DNA from: Sorghum bicolor
Lineage: Eukaryota; Streptophyta; Magnoliopsida; Poales; Poaceae
Length of the DNA: 64,000 nucleotides
Assembly: GCF_000003195.3 (NCBI RefSeq)
Contig: NC_012873.2
Location: 28,032,547-28,096,546, forward strand
Reading direction: 5' to 3'
Part shown: piece after piece, positions 54,356 through 64,000 of the stretch
Numbering within the stretch: the first letter of the stretch is position 1
How the letters are laid out: each line of letters begins with the position of its first letter
The notes under the pieces: generated by a model
Database searches by the model: none
Seen by the model: only the letters and a program-made list of their open reading frames with translations
Told to the model about the DNA's origin: nothing
Translations under genes and position numbers: made by a program

Positions 54356-57300
54356 GTGTTAAGCATGCACTCAGTCTCATAAAACATTCATAGGCATCCT
54401 CATCAAGCATGGCATAAGCATCACATCCCATGAGCACAAACATAATTCAAAGTGTGATTTTATGTGCTTTATTTTATGAGAATTAAATATGTTACAAATT
54501 CATGCTTGCTTCTAAATTCTTGAATTGCCCAAATTAAGTTGAAATGAGTGTTAGAATATTTAAGAGTAATTTTGTGATATTTTTGGAGCTATAGAAATTG
54601 AGAAATTGATTTTATACTAAATTTTCCAAAATAGATTTATTTAAAAACCTATAACTAGTTTTGAGTTGTATTTCAAAATCTAATTGGAATTTGTGAATTC
54701 GACTTAAAACAAAGTTGTAGGATTTTTGTTTTGGAAAAATCTTTATTTTGGGGAAAAAAGGTGAAAATGATTTTAAAGTGGTCCAAATGAATTTAGAAAG
54801 AGTTTGAAAAAGGAAATTTAAAAAAAAAAGAAAAGGGAAAAGGGGGGCGCTAGCAGGCTGCGGCCTCACTTCTGGCCCGCTGGCCGAAGCCGGCCCAGCC
54901 CGCCCACGCTCTCCCCTTCCCCGCGCTCGGCTGCCGCGTGGCGAGCATGCGGTCGCCTGGACGCGCCCTGGTCGGCCACCAGGAGCGCCCGGCCGCGCCC
55001 GCCTCCGCCCTCGCTGCCATTTGCGCCCGCCAGCCCTCCCTCTCTCGCTCTCTCGCCCTTGCTCCGCGCGCGCTGAGCGCCACCGTCGCCATTGGAGCCC
55101 GAGCTCCGCCTCGACCGTTCTCCCCCAGCGCATGCATCATTCTCCGATTCGTCCTCCCCCGAGCTTCGCCCTCGCTCCGCCGTCGCGGAACACGCTTCCG
55201 AGCATTTGGTGAGGCACGGTGAGCCCCGCTCGCTCTCGTTTTTTCTCCGGCGAGGAGCACCGCCGCTGCGTGCGTAGTCTGCATGCCTCCCAGCCTCCCG
55301 GTGCCGCTTAGTTAGCGCGTCGTGCTCGCCTCGGCACCGCGACGCTCGCGAGCCACGCCAGTCGCGCTCTACCGGGCCAGCGCCTCAGGACGGCGGTGAG
55401 CAGCGCCGCCGCTCCGCCATGGCCGGTGGCGGGCTTGCTCCGATCCGTTTCAGGCCGTGCAAAAGGGTGCACTGAGTTCGCCTTGAACCGTAAAACGCGT
55501 AGAGCAGTTTTATTCGCCGAAAGAGGTCACCGACGGTGAGCTCCGGCTCGCCGGAGTTCTCCCCTCTCTGCGCTCTAGCCAGCGGGCCTGGCTAGCAGGC
55601 GGGTGCGCTCGTCAGCGACCGCGGGTGCACTGCACCGGGTGCACCTAGCTGGTCCCGGGGTGGATTTGAATTGTCTTTCAGAAAAATGATTTCCAAAAAA
55701 TGGTTTAAATGTTCTAAAATCCATATCTTGAGATCTATAGCTCCAAAATTAGTGAAATAAATTTTGATGTGTTCTAGAATCTCAGGTCTGCAGTTTGGTT
55801 GGGTTGCATATCATGTTTGAGCAACTTTCCTTTGCAATTATATTTAATCCATGTCTTTGCTAGAAATTGTAAAATGCATAGTAATTAAAATATAGCTCAG
55901 AAAAATATGAAACTTGTTTTATGGGCTCTGCACGGATGTTTAGGCTCTAGGAAAAATATGTTACACATTAATTGCTGTATGTATGAATTTATGGTGTTTT
56001 AAATGCTTGCATGGCTGTGGTTTATGATTTTTAATAAATAATTGGATCATGCAATTAATCTGGAAATTTTTGTGAGTGTTTCTTATGATAATAAGTAACT
56101 TATAAAAATATGAAACCCTCTCATATAAGCATTGCACCCGAACATCTCACACTCCACTCATGAGCACACATGCATCATATAGGCTCGTAGGAGAACGAGG
56201 TGGGACCCGAGGAGCAGGAACCTCTGGGAGTGTCATAGCCCGGAGAAGAGCTGCAAGAGTGCCCGGATCACAAGCCGAGCACGTTTGAGAAAGGCAAGCC
56301 CCAGAGCATTCTAAGTCTCCCTATTCTCGCTAACTTAAATAATATATTTTGCTTGTTCTACTATGTTGCATTTAAGTGATAGGAATTGCTTGATACCGTT
56401 GATGCATATGTACTCCTTGATATCACCACTTGTTTATCTACCTTGTCCTATGTAGATAGGCACGGAGTCTATGCTTAGCTTGCCTAGTCCGGTAGAAGTC
56501 GGGTGCTGCGAGATATAGGTGGATACCTGCTTGATTAAGCGGTGATTGCTTTGGTAGGGAATAACCAAGTGTGGAATGGAATTTGAGACCAGGCAGGGTC
56601 TTATGGTGGGTTGACTGTAGTGCCCCTGCTTGTGTCGATTAAGGACCGATCGTTGACGGCCCTCTTGTCATGCTGAACGCATGCCCCACACTTAGCTAGA
56701 AGGATAAGTCGTTCCGACCGCGAAGCCTGAACACTATCCAGGCCGGGAGTCGAGCCGCCATGCGCTGTATTGGTGATGGTTGAGGAGAACGACGACGGCG
56801 CGGCGCGCAACCTTGGTATACCTTGGATACCTCGGTCACCGGAACGGTCCTCGGGTACTGGCGGTGCCTGCCGAACCTGCGAATTGGTCCTGGATAGTGT
56901 AACTTGGTGATCTGTAGCTCACTTGATCAGTGAGTGTGGTTTGTGTGGGGAATAACTCGCCAACTGGTTAGAAATCGATTCGAATCGCCATCGCTCCTGT
57001 ACAGTGAGCACTTGACATGAGCTTCGTCCTCGTAGTAAGGACTATGGAACACTTGGGTTATATGATAAATGATTGCATGAATGCTTTGATGAGGTAGCAT
57101 CATAATAGGTAATGATACTTTCAACTTGAGCTAATTAAAAGAAGAAGGATTCCTTTAGGATATGTTAATAGAATAGTGCTTTTATGCAAAAAGTCATCAG
57201 CTACCCCCACTATATAGTCTTCATGATCCTTGAAGAGTCTTTATTTTTTTGGTTTATGACGGGTAAGTCTTGCTGAGTACATTCTCGTACTCAGGGTTCT

Positions 57301-57743
57301 ACTCCCATGTTGTTTTGCAGATAGTCAAATGTACTATGATTATTGCATCCTCTGCTTGTACCCAGCAATGGGCGATGACTAGACCAAGGGCGATGGTCAC
57401 TCTACCTCCTCTTTTGCTTTTGTGGGAATGACTGAACTATGGCACTGTATCAGACTAAGTATGTGTGTGTTATTTTTGAACTATGAAGCTTCCGCTACTT
57501 GAGAACTTGGTTTGTAATAATTTTAAGAACTCCGATGTATTTTATGAATGTTGTAAACTGGATGTAATTGTGAATGGTGACCGCTAAACTTATTACGATC
57601 TTGGCTATATGTACGATATGGGGTTTGAAATCCTTCGAGATTTCACGGACTACCGGGATTATATGGGTTTAAGCTCGATGGTTCGACTGTGTAAATGGTC
57701 ACTATTAAGCTTAATCTCTTATAATTTGGGCGGTTCTGTTACA
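54343..57743 (+). repeat. 3' LTR of C
   Basis: 3401 bp, against about 3941 bp for the split 5' LTR. The missing parts correspond to about 9590-9660, about 10838-11268 and about 46990-47035. It is uninterrupted and so proves where B inserted. Confidence 0.94.
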
Positions 57744-57748
57744 CCCTC
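57744..57748. repeat. Right TSD of element C (CCCTC)
   Basis: Exact copy of 8999-9003. Confidence 0.93.
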
Positions 57749-57938
57749 AAAGCCTGAGGCGACAACTGGAGGACTCGCGACTGTGCCTCTTGTGCTCTCC
57801 TATGGGCTCAAGAACGTAGCCGCCTCTTACGCCTCTTCTGTAAGCACTTCGCTAAGTGTGTACACGGATCTTCTAGGACATCATCTAAGGTGTAGTCTCG
57901 ATCTCATTGCCACCCTGAAAGAGCATCTAGGCCCCTAA
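57749..57938 (+). pseudogene. 3' part of the unknown ORF split by C
   Basis: Continues in frame from 8684-9003 and ends at TAA at 57936, inside the LTR of element D. Residues include ATVPLVLSYGLKNVAASYAS and LGHHLRCSLDLIATL. I recognise no domain. It was therefore also truncated by D. Confidence 0.3.
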
Positions 57939-58358
57939 TGATTTCGGTGATTAATGACAATGTTGATTACTGTGACTAACGTATGTTTTGCAGAGGCAAA
58001 GTCATTAGTGAGGTCATGGTAATAGGTACTCGATGAATAGGGACGTATATGCCTACTTAATAGTGGAAATCGCTTTGGTTTTCAAAGGTTGGATGGACAT
58101 TGTTAAGACTAGACTAGGTCTAAGTGTCATATGGTGAAGAAGGGCACTTAGAGTAGTTTAGGACATTGTTTTCCTTTGACCAAACTATTAAGAGGGGCTT
58201 TGATCTAGTAGCTTGACTTAGGCAAGGCTTTAGGTTTAGGTGAGGTGCACACTTTGTAATCCTAGCACTAGGGAGCTCAGAGATAGTCCTTAAATCGAGA
58301 GGAACCAACTTTGTTTTTAAACGGTCGCGTTTCAACGAGGTTAGGGTGCCTAAGTAGG

Positions 58359-58688
58359 CACCGGACGCTCTGTGAGTGCGTCCGGTGAGGTCACTTAGCC
58401 GTTGGAGAGCTTGGTGCCTAGGGTTAGGCACCGGACGCTAGCACTCACCGGGTAGCGTCCGGTCCCATACCCAGGGAGGTTGTAAACCTTCCCCGAGCAC
58501 CGGACGCTAGCACCGGACGCACCGGGTAGCGTCCGGTCTTAAACTCAAGGAGGTTGTAAAACTCCCCGGAGCACAAGACGGTGCCACCGGACGCTGGGAA
58601 GTAGTGTCACCAGACGCTCGGTTAGCCATTGATGTGTCACCGGACGCTCAGTGCAGAGCGTCCGGTGCAACATCAACAGCGTCCGGTG
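58359..58688. repeat. Array of CACCGGACGCT / AGCGTCCGGTG inverted repeats
   Basis: Direct arms at 58359, 58429, 58498, 58585 and 58638. Complementary arms at 58378, 58454, 58528, 58657 and 58678. At least four short hairpins with perfect or near-perfect 10-bp arms lie just upstream of the LTR TATA box. Confidence 0.85.
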
Positions 58689-58700
58689 ACCCCATTTTAG

Positions 58701-58707
58701 TATAAAA
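58701..58707 (+). promoter_or_regulatory. TATA box of D LTR
   Basis: TATAAAA immediately after the hairpin array. Confidence 0.6.
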
Positions 58708-59432
58708 TGTTTGGCCGACACTTGGACTTCGTGGGGTGTATTTATTCTCCTCCACCTCGTCCATGAGAGGTCTCTTGCCCATTTGAACATCTGAGAAACT
58801 TGTTGTGGAGGAAGAGAGTAGCAAGAGCCTAGAGAGGATTGAGATTTGAGTGATTTCTTGTGAGAATCCTTCTCTAGCTGAATTCCAAGAGTCAAGTGTA
58901 CATCCACCACTCTCTAGTGCCTTGTTTGGGTCAAGTGAGAGTTCTTTGCTTGTTACTGTTGTTGATCGCCATCACCTAGACGGTTCGGTGGTGATTGGAG
59001 GCACAAAGACCACCCGGAGTTCTTGTGGGTGGCTCGTGTCAAGCATGTGAGCGGTTTTGGGCGATTCACCACGATGGAGTGTTGAAGAATCAGCCCGTAG
59101 AGAGCACTTGGTCATTGCGCGGACTAAGGGGGAGCAAGACCCTTGCGCGGGTGCTCCAATGAGGACTAGTGGAGAGTGATGACTCTGCGATACCTCGGCA
59201 AAACATCGCCAAGCACTTTCTTCCACTACTCCTTTACTTTCTAGCATTTACTTTGTGCTTTTACATTCTTAGAATTTCCATGCTAGAATAGGATTGGAAC
59301 TAGGTTGCAAAACTTTTATCCGGTAGCTCTCTAGTCACACTAGGCACAAGGGGTTGAATTGGAGCTTATAGGTTGCTTAAATTTTTAGAGAAGCCCAATC
59401 ACCCCCCTCTTGGGCATCTTGATCCTTTCAAT

Positions 59433-59444
59433 TGGTATCGGAGC
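59433..59444 (+). promoter_or_regulatory. Primer binding site of D (initiator tRNA-Met)
   Basis: TGGTATCGGAGC, one mismatch to the usual TGGTATCAGAGC, two bases after the LTR. Confidence 0.85.
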
Positions 59445-59482
59445 CTAGTGCTCATTATTTAGGCTTCACCGCATAGAGAAAG

Positions 59483-61907
59483 ATGTCTAACGGGGATGGA
59501 CCGCCACCCATGTTCGATGGGGATGACTTCCCGTATTGGAAAATACGGCTGGAGTCATACCTTGAGGCATGTGACTCAAAGTGCCTAAAAGCCACGAACG
59601 AAGGGTTTACCCCTCCGGCAAAAGACGCCGTTCTTACTCCACAAGAACAAGAAAACGAAAAGTGGAATGCGAAGGCCAAAAAAACACATCTTTAGAGGCC
59701 TTTGCAAAGAGGTGTTCAACCGCGTTCGGAACCACAAAACCGCCCACGCTTTGTGGAAGGAACTTTGTGCACTCCATTAGGTATCAAAGAGTGAACGCAA
59801 GGAACGCTATCACCTTGTGATGAACAAGCTCAATACATTTGAAATGCTTCCCAAAGAAAATGCTAATGAAATGTATTCTCGCTTGAATGTGATTGTAGAG
59901 GAGCTAAATGGACTTGGGCTCACTCAAATGAGTGCGACGGATGTCGCAAGGAAGATACTATGTGTGCTTCCCATTGAGAAATATGGGCACATCGTAACCG
60001 TGCTTCATCAAGGCGATCTCTCCACCGCTACACCAACGGCCATATTGGGGACGATCAATGCTCATGAGATGTATATGCACATGAACCCCTAAGATGGCTC
60101 CTAATCGGCCAAGAAGGAGAAGAAGGACTTGGCCCTCAAAGCTTCTTACAAGGGCAAAGCCAAGAAGATTGAAGTTGAGTCATCAACTTCAAGTGATGAT
60201 GATGCATCCATTGCGCTCTTGGTGAGAAGAACTACAAAGATGTTGAAGAAGCTCAACAAGAATGGAGTCAACTTTGACTCCAAGAAGAAGAAGTTCTTCA
60301 CAAGTAGCAAGAGAAAGCCCATCTTCGAGATGGATTGCTACAATTGTGGTGAACTTGGTCATCTTGCTCATCAATGTCCAAAGCCCAAGAAGGACAAGTA
60401 CAAGAAGAAGAACAAAGAGCAAGATGATTCAAGTGATGATGAGAAGAATGACAAGAAGCCATACAAGAAGAAAAGTGGCAAGAAGAAGGACTACCACAAG
60501 AAGAAGAATGGCAAGGCCTACATTGTTGGTGATTCGCTCACCGACATTGAGAGCTCAAGTGGTGACTCCTCCGGCAATGAAAGTGATGATGAGAAGGTTG
60601 CCGCCATTGCTATCGATGCTTCATCACCATCATCTTCACCACCATCTACATCCCCTACACACCTATGCCTCATGGCTAAAGGTGACCGGAAGGTACAAAG
60701 TGAGGATGAGAGTAGTGAGAGTGATAGTGAATATGAATCACCTTCTTATGATGAACTTGTAAAATTGCTAAACAAGTACCCTAAGGTCATAAGAAAGACT
60801 AGAAGTGAAAATGAAAAGCTTGAACTTGAAACTGAAACACTTCTAGCAAAGCTTAAATCTAGTGATGAGCTTAGAGATCAAAATGAGATCATGACCACTA
60901 AGCTCAAGGAGCTCAAACTCTCTTTAAAAGAGCTCAAAGAAAAACATGATAAACTTGAGAGTGTTCATGATGAGCTTATCACTAGATATAGAGCAATGAA
61001 AGAAGAGCTAACAACTCTAAAAGCAAACTATGAAAACCTTGACATAACTTACGAACTTGCAATTGATGAAACACATGTTGCTACTAACCATGTTGTTAAG
61101 CCTGATGTAGCCACATCTTGTGATAACTTACTTGTGGAGAGCACAAGCAAATGTGTTGATTGCAAGGGCAAGAAAGTGGTAGTGGTTGAGAGCTATTAGG
61201 ACACTATCAAGCTCAAGGAAGAAATTGTCATGCTCAAGAAAGAGTTGCAAGAGCAAGCCAAGCACAAGACAATTGTGATTGAGTCACTTGATCAAGACAA
61301 GAAGCTTGCATATGAGAACAAGTTACTCAAAGAAGAGAATCAATATCTCAAGCTTGGTTTAATGTATGACAAACAAGAAGAAGATGAGACATTCATTTTA
61401 GATGAGTTAGCTAGCAATAATGACCCAATCATCAAGAAGCTAACTCAAGAGAATAGCAAGCTCAAGAAAGAGAAGGAACATTTAACCAATGGGTTAGCAA
61501 AGTTCACAAAGGGGAAGGACCTTCAAAGTGAGCTATTCATGAACACCATCATGAAGATGGACAAGAGTGGGATTGGCTACAAGGCTCGTCAAACAAAGCT
61601 CATCAAGTCACTAACCACTCATGATCAACCAAGTAAGCCAAAGCCAAAGAGATGCTTTGAGTGTGGTCAAGAAGGACACTTTGCTCATGAGTGTGAGGCA
61701 CCACTACCACCACCCTTGCCCAAGCATGCTAGACCATTTGCCTTCAATACTCACTACATTGTAAGGAAAGACAAGAGTGGCAAGGTCAAGGTTAGCTTCG
61801 TGGGGCCGCCCAACAAGCAATGGCCAAAGAAGATTTGGGTGCCAAAGCAACTAGTAGAGAAGGTCAAGGGCCCTAAGCAAATGTGGGTCCCTAAATCTCA
61901 AGCTTGA
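59483..61907 (+). pseudogene. Gag of D with two zinc knuckles
   Basis: ATG at 59483 (MSNGDGPPPMFDGDDFPYWK). The frame breaks at about 59690 and is picked up at 59817 (MNKLNTFEMLPKENANEMYS). Stops at 60090 and 60102 lie before the long frame 60129-61199, and a TAG at 61197 before 61230-61907, all one frame. The first CCHC is CYNCGELGHLAHQCP (about 60339-60380). It is followed by a Lys/Asp-rich stretch and a long coiled coil (LKSSDELRDQNEIMTTKLKE). The second CCHC is CFECGQEGHFAHEC (about 61650-61692). The large size fits SIRE-type gag. It is inactive through stops and frameshifts. Confidence 0.85.
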
Positions 61908-61921
61908 TCTCTTGTGTGTAG

Positions 61922-62621
61922 GTGAACTACAAGACCGGTGGATCACATTGGGTAATTGATAGTGGTTGCACTCAACATATGACCGGAGATCCCCGGATGT
62001 TCACCTCTCTTGATGAAGATGTTGACAACCAAGATAAGATCACATTTGGTGACAATTCAAAAGGCAAGGTCAAGGGACTAGGAAAGGTTGCTATATCAAA
62101 TGACAACTCCATCACCAATGTGCTCTACGTGCAATCATTGAGTTTCAATTTGCTCTCGCTTGGACAACTTTGTGATCTTGGTTTTGAATGCTTATTCAAG
62201 AAGAAGGAAGTAATTGTGACCAAGGAGGATGACAATGAAGTGATATTCAAAGGCTTCCGAAACAACAACTTATATGTAGTTGATTTCTCATCCGATGAAG
62301 TTGATGTCAAGACTTGCTTATTCACCAAGACCTCACTTGGTTGGTTGTGGCATAGAAGGTTAGCACATGTTGGAATGGGCACACTCAAGAAGTTTATGAA
62401 GAAAGAATTGATTAGAGGCTTGAAGGATGTGACATTTGAAAAAGACAAGCTTATAGTGCATGTCAAGCCGGCAAGCAAGTTGCAAACACTCATCCAACCA
62501 AGGCCTATCTCTCTACTTCAAGAGTGCTTGAGCTACTTCACATGGATCTAATTGGGCCAACCACATATGCTAGTCTTGGAGGCAACAAATATTGCTTGGT
62601 CATAGTTGATGATTACTCCTC
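61922..62621 (+). pseudogene. Protease and start of integrase of D, truncated by E
   Basis: Protease active site HWVIDSGCTQHMTGD at the start, then a YVQSLSFNLLSLGQL segment. The GAG-pre-integrase region has WLWHRRLAHVGMGTL. A frameshift near 62470-62500 moves the reading to the frame of LELLHMDLIGPTTYA and CLVIVDDYSS, the start of the integrase core. Element E begins immediately afterwards. The pol frame starts 14 bp after the gag stop, in a different frame. Confidence 0.88.
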
Positions 62622-63298
62622 TGTTGATGCAAAAACTGATCTGCAAACACAAAGGGCTAATACCCGATTCAAACGTTAAGGCGTGCCAGCTGATTTGACC
62701 TTACTATCGGCAAAGGTGATAACTCGAATACTTTAGTCCTGACAACAGCGATGCGCCCGGATGTCACGGCTAAGAGGTACTCATGCGGAACTCGAGAACA
62801 CGCCGAGCTTAAGTCGACGAATTCCTAAGAACTCGTAATAAAAGGAAAAAAGGTATGACGAAGTCGTCGAAAAGTAGATACTGGAATATGAGTAAAAACG
62901 TGTATTTGATTGATTTCTTGATATCTTGATTACAAGGTCCTAGGGTTTATATTTATACCCTGCTCAAAGAGCTACGACCAGACACGATTAGAATTCGAGT
63001 TCCAAATTACACGGAACCCGTATACAAAACGATGCAAATAACTAAGGAAATAATAAAACTATCCTTCGTGACAAACCGAAACTCCTCCACATGACAACTG
63101 GCAGCTTCCGGACTCCTCCTTCGCGTCATCGGCAATCCCCTTGCCATCGGCAGACCTTTTTACCTGGTCATCGGCACCATATTACTGCCTGTGGACTTAG
63201 TCACATTCAACCTTTCCCTCATCGGCAACCATCCTTATTAGCAACCCGCATCGTACTGCCACCCTATCCTTGACACGTGCCCAAAAATGGTGTCAACA
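62622..63298 (-). repeat. 3' LTR of E
   Basis: 677 bp with 6-bp inverted ends TGTTGA/TCAACA. Minus-strand TATA at 62950-62957. Confidence 0.75.
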
Positions 63299-63310
63299 CA
63301 TGCCCCCCAG
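63299..63310 (-). promoter_or_regulatory. Polypurine tract of E
   Basis: Minus-strand CTGGGGGGCATG directly next to the LTR. Confidence 0.7.
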
Positions 63311-63781
63311 TTTCGGAGTATAAAAACTATTAATGCTCCGAAATTCTCTGCAGTAATGATGCCTTTTCCGCAATTAATGCTCCTAATCTGGTAACCGACA
63401 ACCTCAATCTGGACAACTCTGATCCTAATCCTCCGCAGATTCCTCGAAATCCCCAACTTCCTAAACGGGCATCTTTCTTAGTCTTACATCGGCAACAATG
63501 CCGTTACAAAGATCTGCCGATGCTCTGCCCAGGAGATTCGCAAAAACGGTTACCTCCCCTCTATCCGCCCATCGGCAGGATGACCGTTATAGAATATCGC
63601 CGATGGACCGACCAGGAGATCGCGCACAGTAAAATATCTTTAGATAATGACCGCTTCCTGTCAAATCACCTGCACAATCCCTGGATTACCGTGCGAACAG
63701 TTACCATATCCACTTGAGTACCCTCGGGCTTCTCGGATGCGGCAAAGAAATAAGTCAGATTTGCCCTTGCCCATCTTGTCC

Positions 63782-63790
63782 TATAAATAG
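63782..63790 (+). promoter_or_regulatory. TATA box for antisense gene of E
   Basis: TATAAATAG, 157 bp before the ATG at 63939. Position and orientation parallel F's 24812/24930. The region between the LTR and this box (63299-63780) has repeated ATCGGCA words and no gene. Confidence 0.55.
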
Positions 63791-63938
63791 TTCCTTCTCA
63801 GGTACTCCTCCCCCGTTACACCATTCTGCCATCCAACTTCACTTTTCCAGCGGCGGCGCCATTCACAACCCTCAAGATCTCCGACAAGCATTCCTCTTCA
63901 TCAACTCCGGTGCCCTCCAGCGTCCTCTTCACGACAAG

Positions 63939-64000
63939 ATGGCCGTTGGCTTCGTCGTCCCTGAGGTCAGACTTCCGTCTCATCTGCTGTACCTTTTTCT
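63939..64000 (+). CDS. Start of antisense gene of E (partial)
   Basis: ATG at 63939 opens MAVGFVVPE. A GTCAG after Pro-Glu could be a donor site, or the frame may continue to the window edge. The call rests on the position relative to the 3' LTR and the TATA box, not on sequence homology. Confidence 0.35.
   Translation, partial: MAVGFVVPEVRLPSHLLYLF

Larger units (their letters stand above)
9004..57743 (+). mobile_element. Element C: Tekay/Del-type chromovirus (Ty3/Gypsy), decayed
   Basis: The LTRs start TGTAACACC and end GGCGGTTCTGTTACA. They are flanked by CCCTC on both sides. The interior has, in order, a leader, an extra ORF with an H3-like N-terminus, gag, protease, RT-RNase H, integrase and a chromodomain, then a PPT. 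The coding part carries at least ten stops and two frame changes. The 5' LTR is split by element B. The LTR pair differs by about 540 bp of deletions plus many point changes, so C is the oldest member of the nest. Confidence 0.93.
57916..59430 (+). repeat. 5' LTR of D
   Basis: 1515 bp with 5-bp terminal inverted repeats TGAAA/TTTCA. TATA at 58701-58707. Contains a CACCGGACGC inverted-repeat array (58359-58688). The right end is fixed by the PBS. Confidence 0.85.
57916..62621 (+). mobile_element. Element D: SIRE-like Ty1/Copia element (3' part off window or beyond E)
   Basis: The LTR TGAAAGAGC...GATCCTTTCA (57916-59430) is followed by an iMet-type PBS, gag with two CCHC knuckles, the protease active site and the start of integrase. 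Protease before integrase, with a pre-integrase segment, is the Copia order. The element is cut inside integrase by element E at 62621/62622. Confidence 0.9.
62622..64000 (-). mobile_element. Element E: Tat-like Gypsy element, minus strand, right end off window
   Basis: The LTR 62622-63298 (TGTTGATGC...TGTCAACA) interrupts D's integrase. Minus-strand TATAAATA at 62950-62957 and a minus-strand PPT (CTGGGGGGCATG) right after the LTR show that this is the 3' LTR of a minus-strand element. The following sequence has a plus-strand promoter and ATG, as in F's antisense gene. TSD candidate TCCTC (62617-62621); its partner is off window. Confidence 0.75.

Noticed and set aside
58359..58688. Possible tRNA or structured RNA gene
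   Set aside because: The hairpins do not form a cloverleaf, there are no A/B boxes, and the array is internal to a Copia LTR.
63091..63273. Short plus-strand ORF with repeated His-Arg-Gln
   Set aside because: It is inside the 3' LTR of E and antisense to it. The repeats come from ATCGGCA words, not from coding constraint.

Overview
This window is intergenic plant DNA, most likely from a grass, possibly a panicoid such as sorghum, sugarcane or Miscanthus. That assignment is inferred from the retrotransposon families and their dense nesting, not from a host gene. I found no intact host gene, tRNA, rRNA or CRISPR array. Almost every base belongs to an LTR retrotransposon.

Layout: (1) Positions 1-6756 hold a minus-strand, non-autonomous Athila-like element (A'), cut by the window edge. 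It abuts a sibling LTR fragment at 6757-7722. (2) 7723-9003 plus 57749-57915 is the oldest substrate: an LTR-like promoter region and an unknown ORF. (3) This substrate is split by a four-level nest. Element C (9004-57743, plus strand, decayed Tekay/Del-type chromovirus) has target-site duplication (TSD) CCCTC. Element B (11768-46486, minus strand, same lineage) sits in C's 5' LTR with TSD TATGG. Element A (21404-41679, plus strand, Athila-like, gag and protease only) sits in B's first ORF with TSD GCTTG. Element F (23186-35181, minus strand, Tat lineage) sits in A's leader with TSD CCGAT. All four TSDs can be read directly. (4) 57916-62621 is a SIRE-like Copia element (D), interrupted by a second Tat-like element (E) that runs off the right edge.

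The most interesting signal is an extra ORF upstream of gag in both chromoviruses, B and C. Its N-terminus looks like the histone H3 tail. C reads MARTRLTARKSTGG, with H3 residues 6-13 identical. B reads MGRWKQTPRKRTGPKA. The tail is followed by a coiled coil and a strongly acidic C-terminus. The same elements encode an integrase ending in a chromodomain, a fold that in other systems reads methylated H3 tails. An H3 mimic and an H3 reader in one retrotransposon is a testable chromatin-interaction system.

Second, element F carries a six-exon gene in antisense between pol and the 3' LTR. All five GT-AG introns join in frame, and it has its own TATA-like box and poly(A) signals. Element E shows the start of the same arrangement.

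Third, A and A' are gag-protease elements with two tandem retropepsin-like domains and no reverse transcriptase or integrase, so they must depend on a partner in trans.
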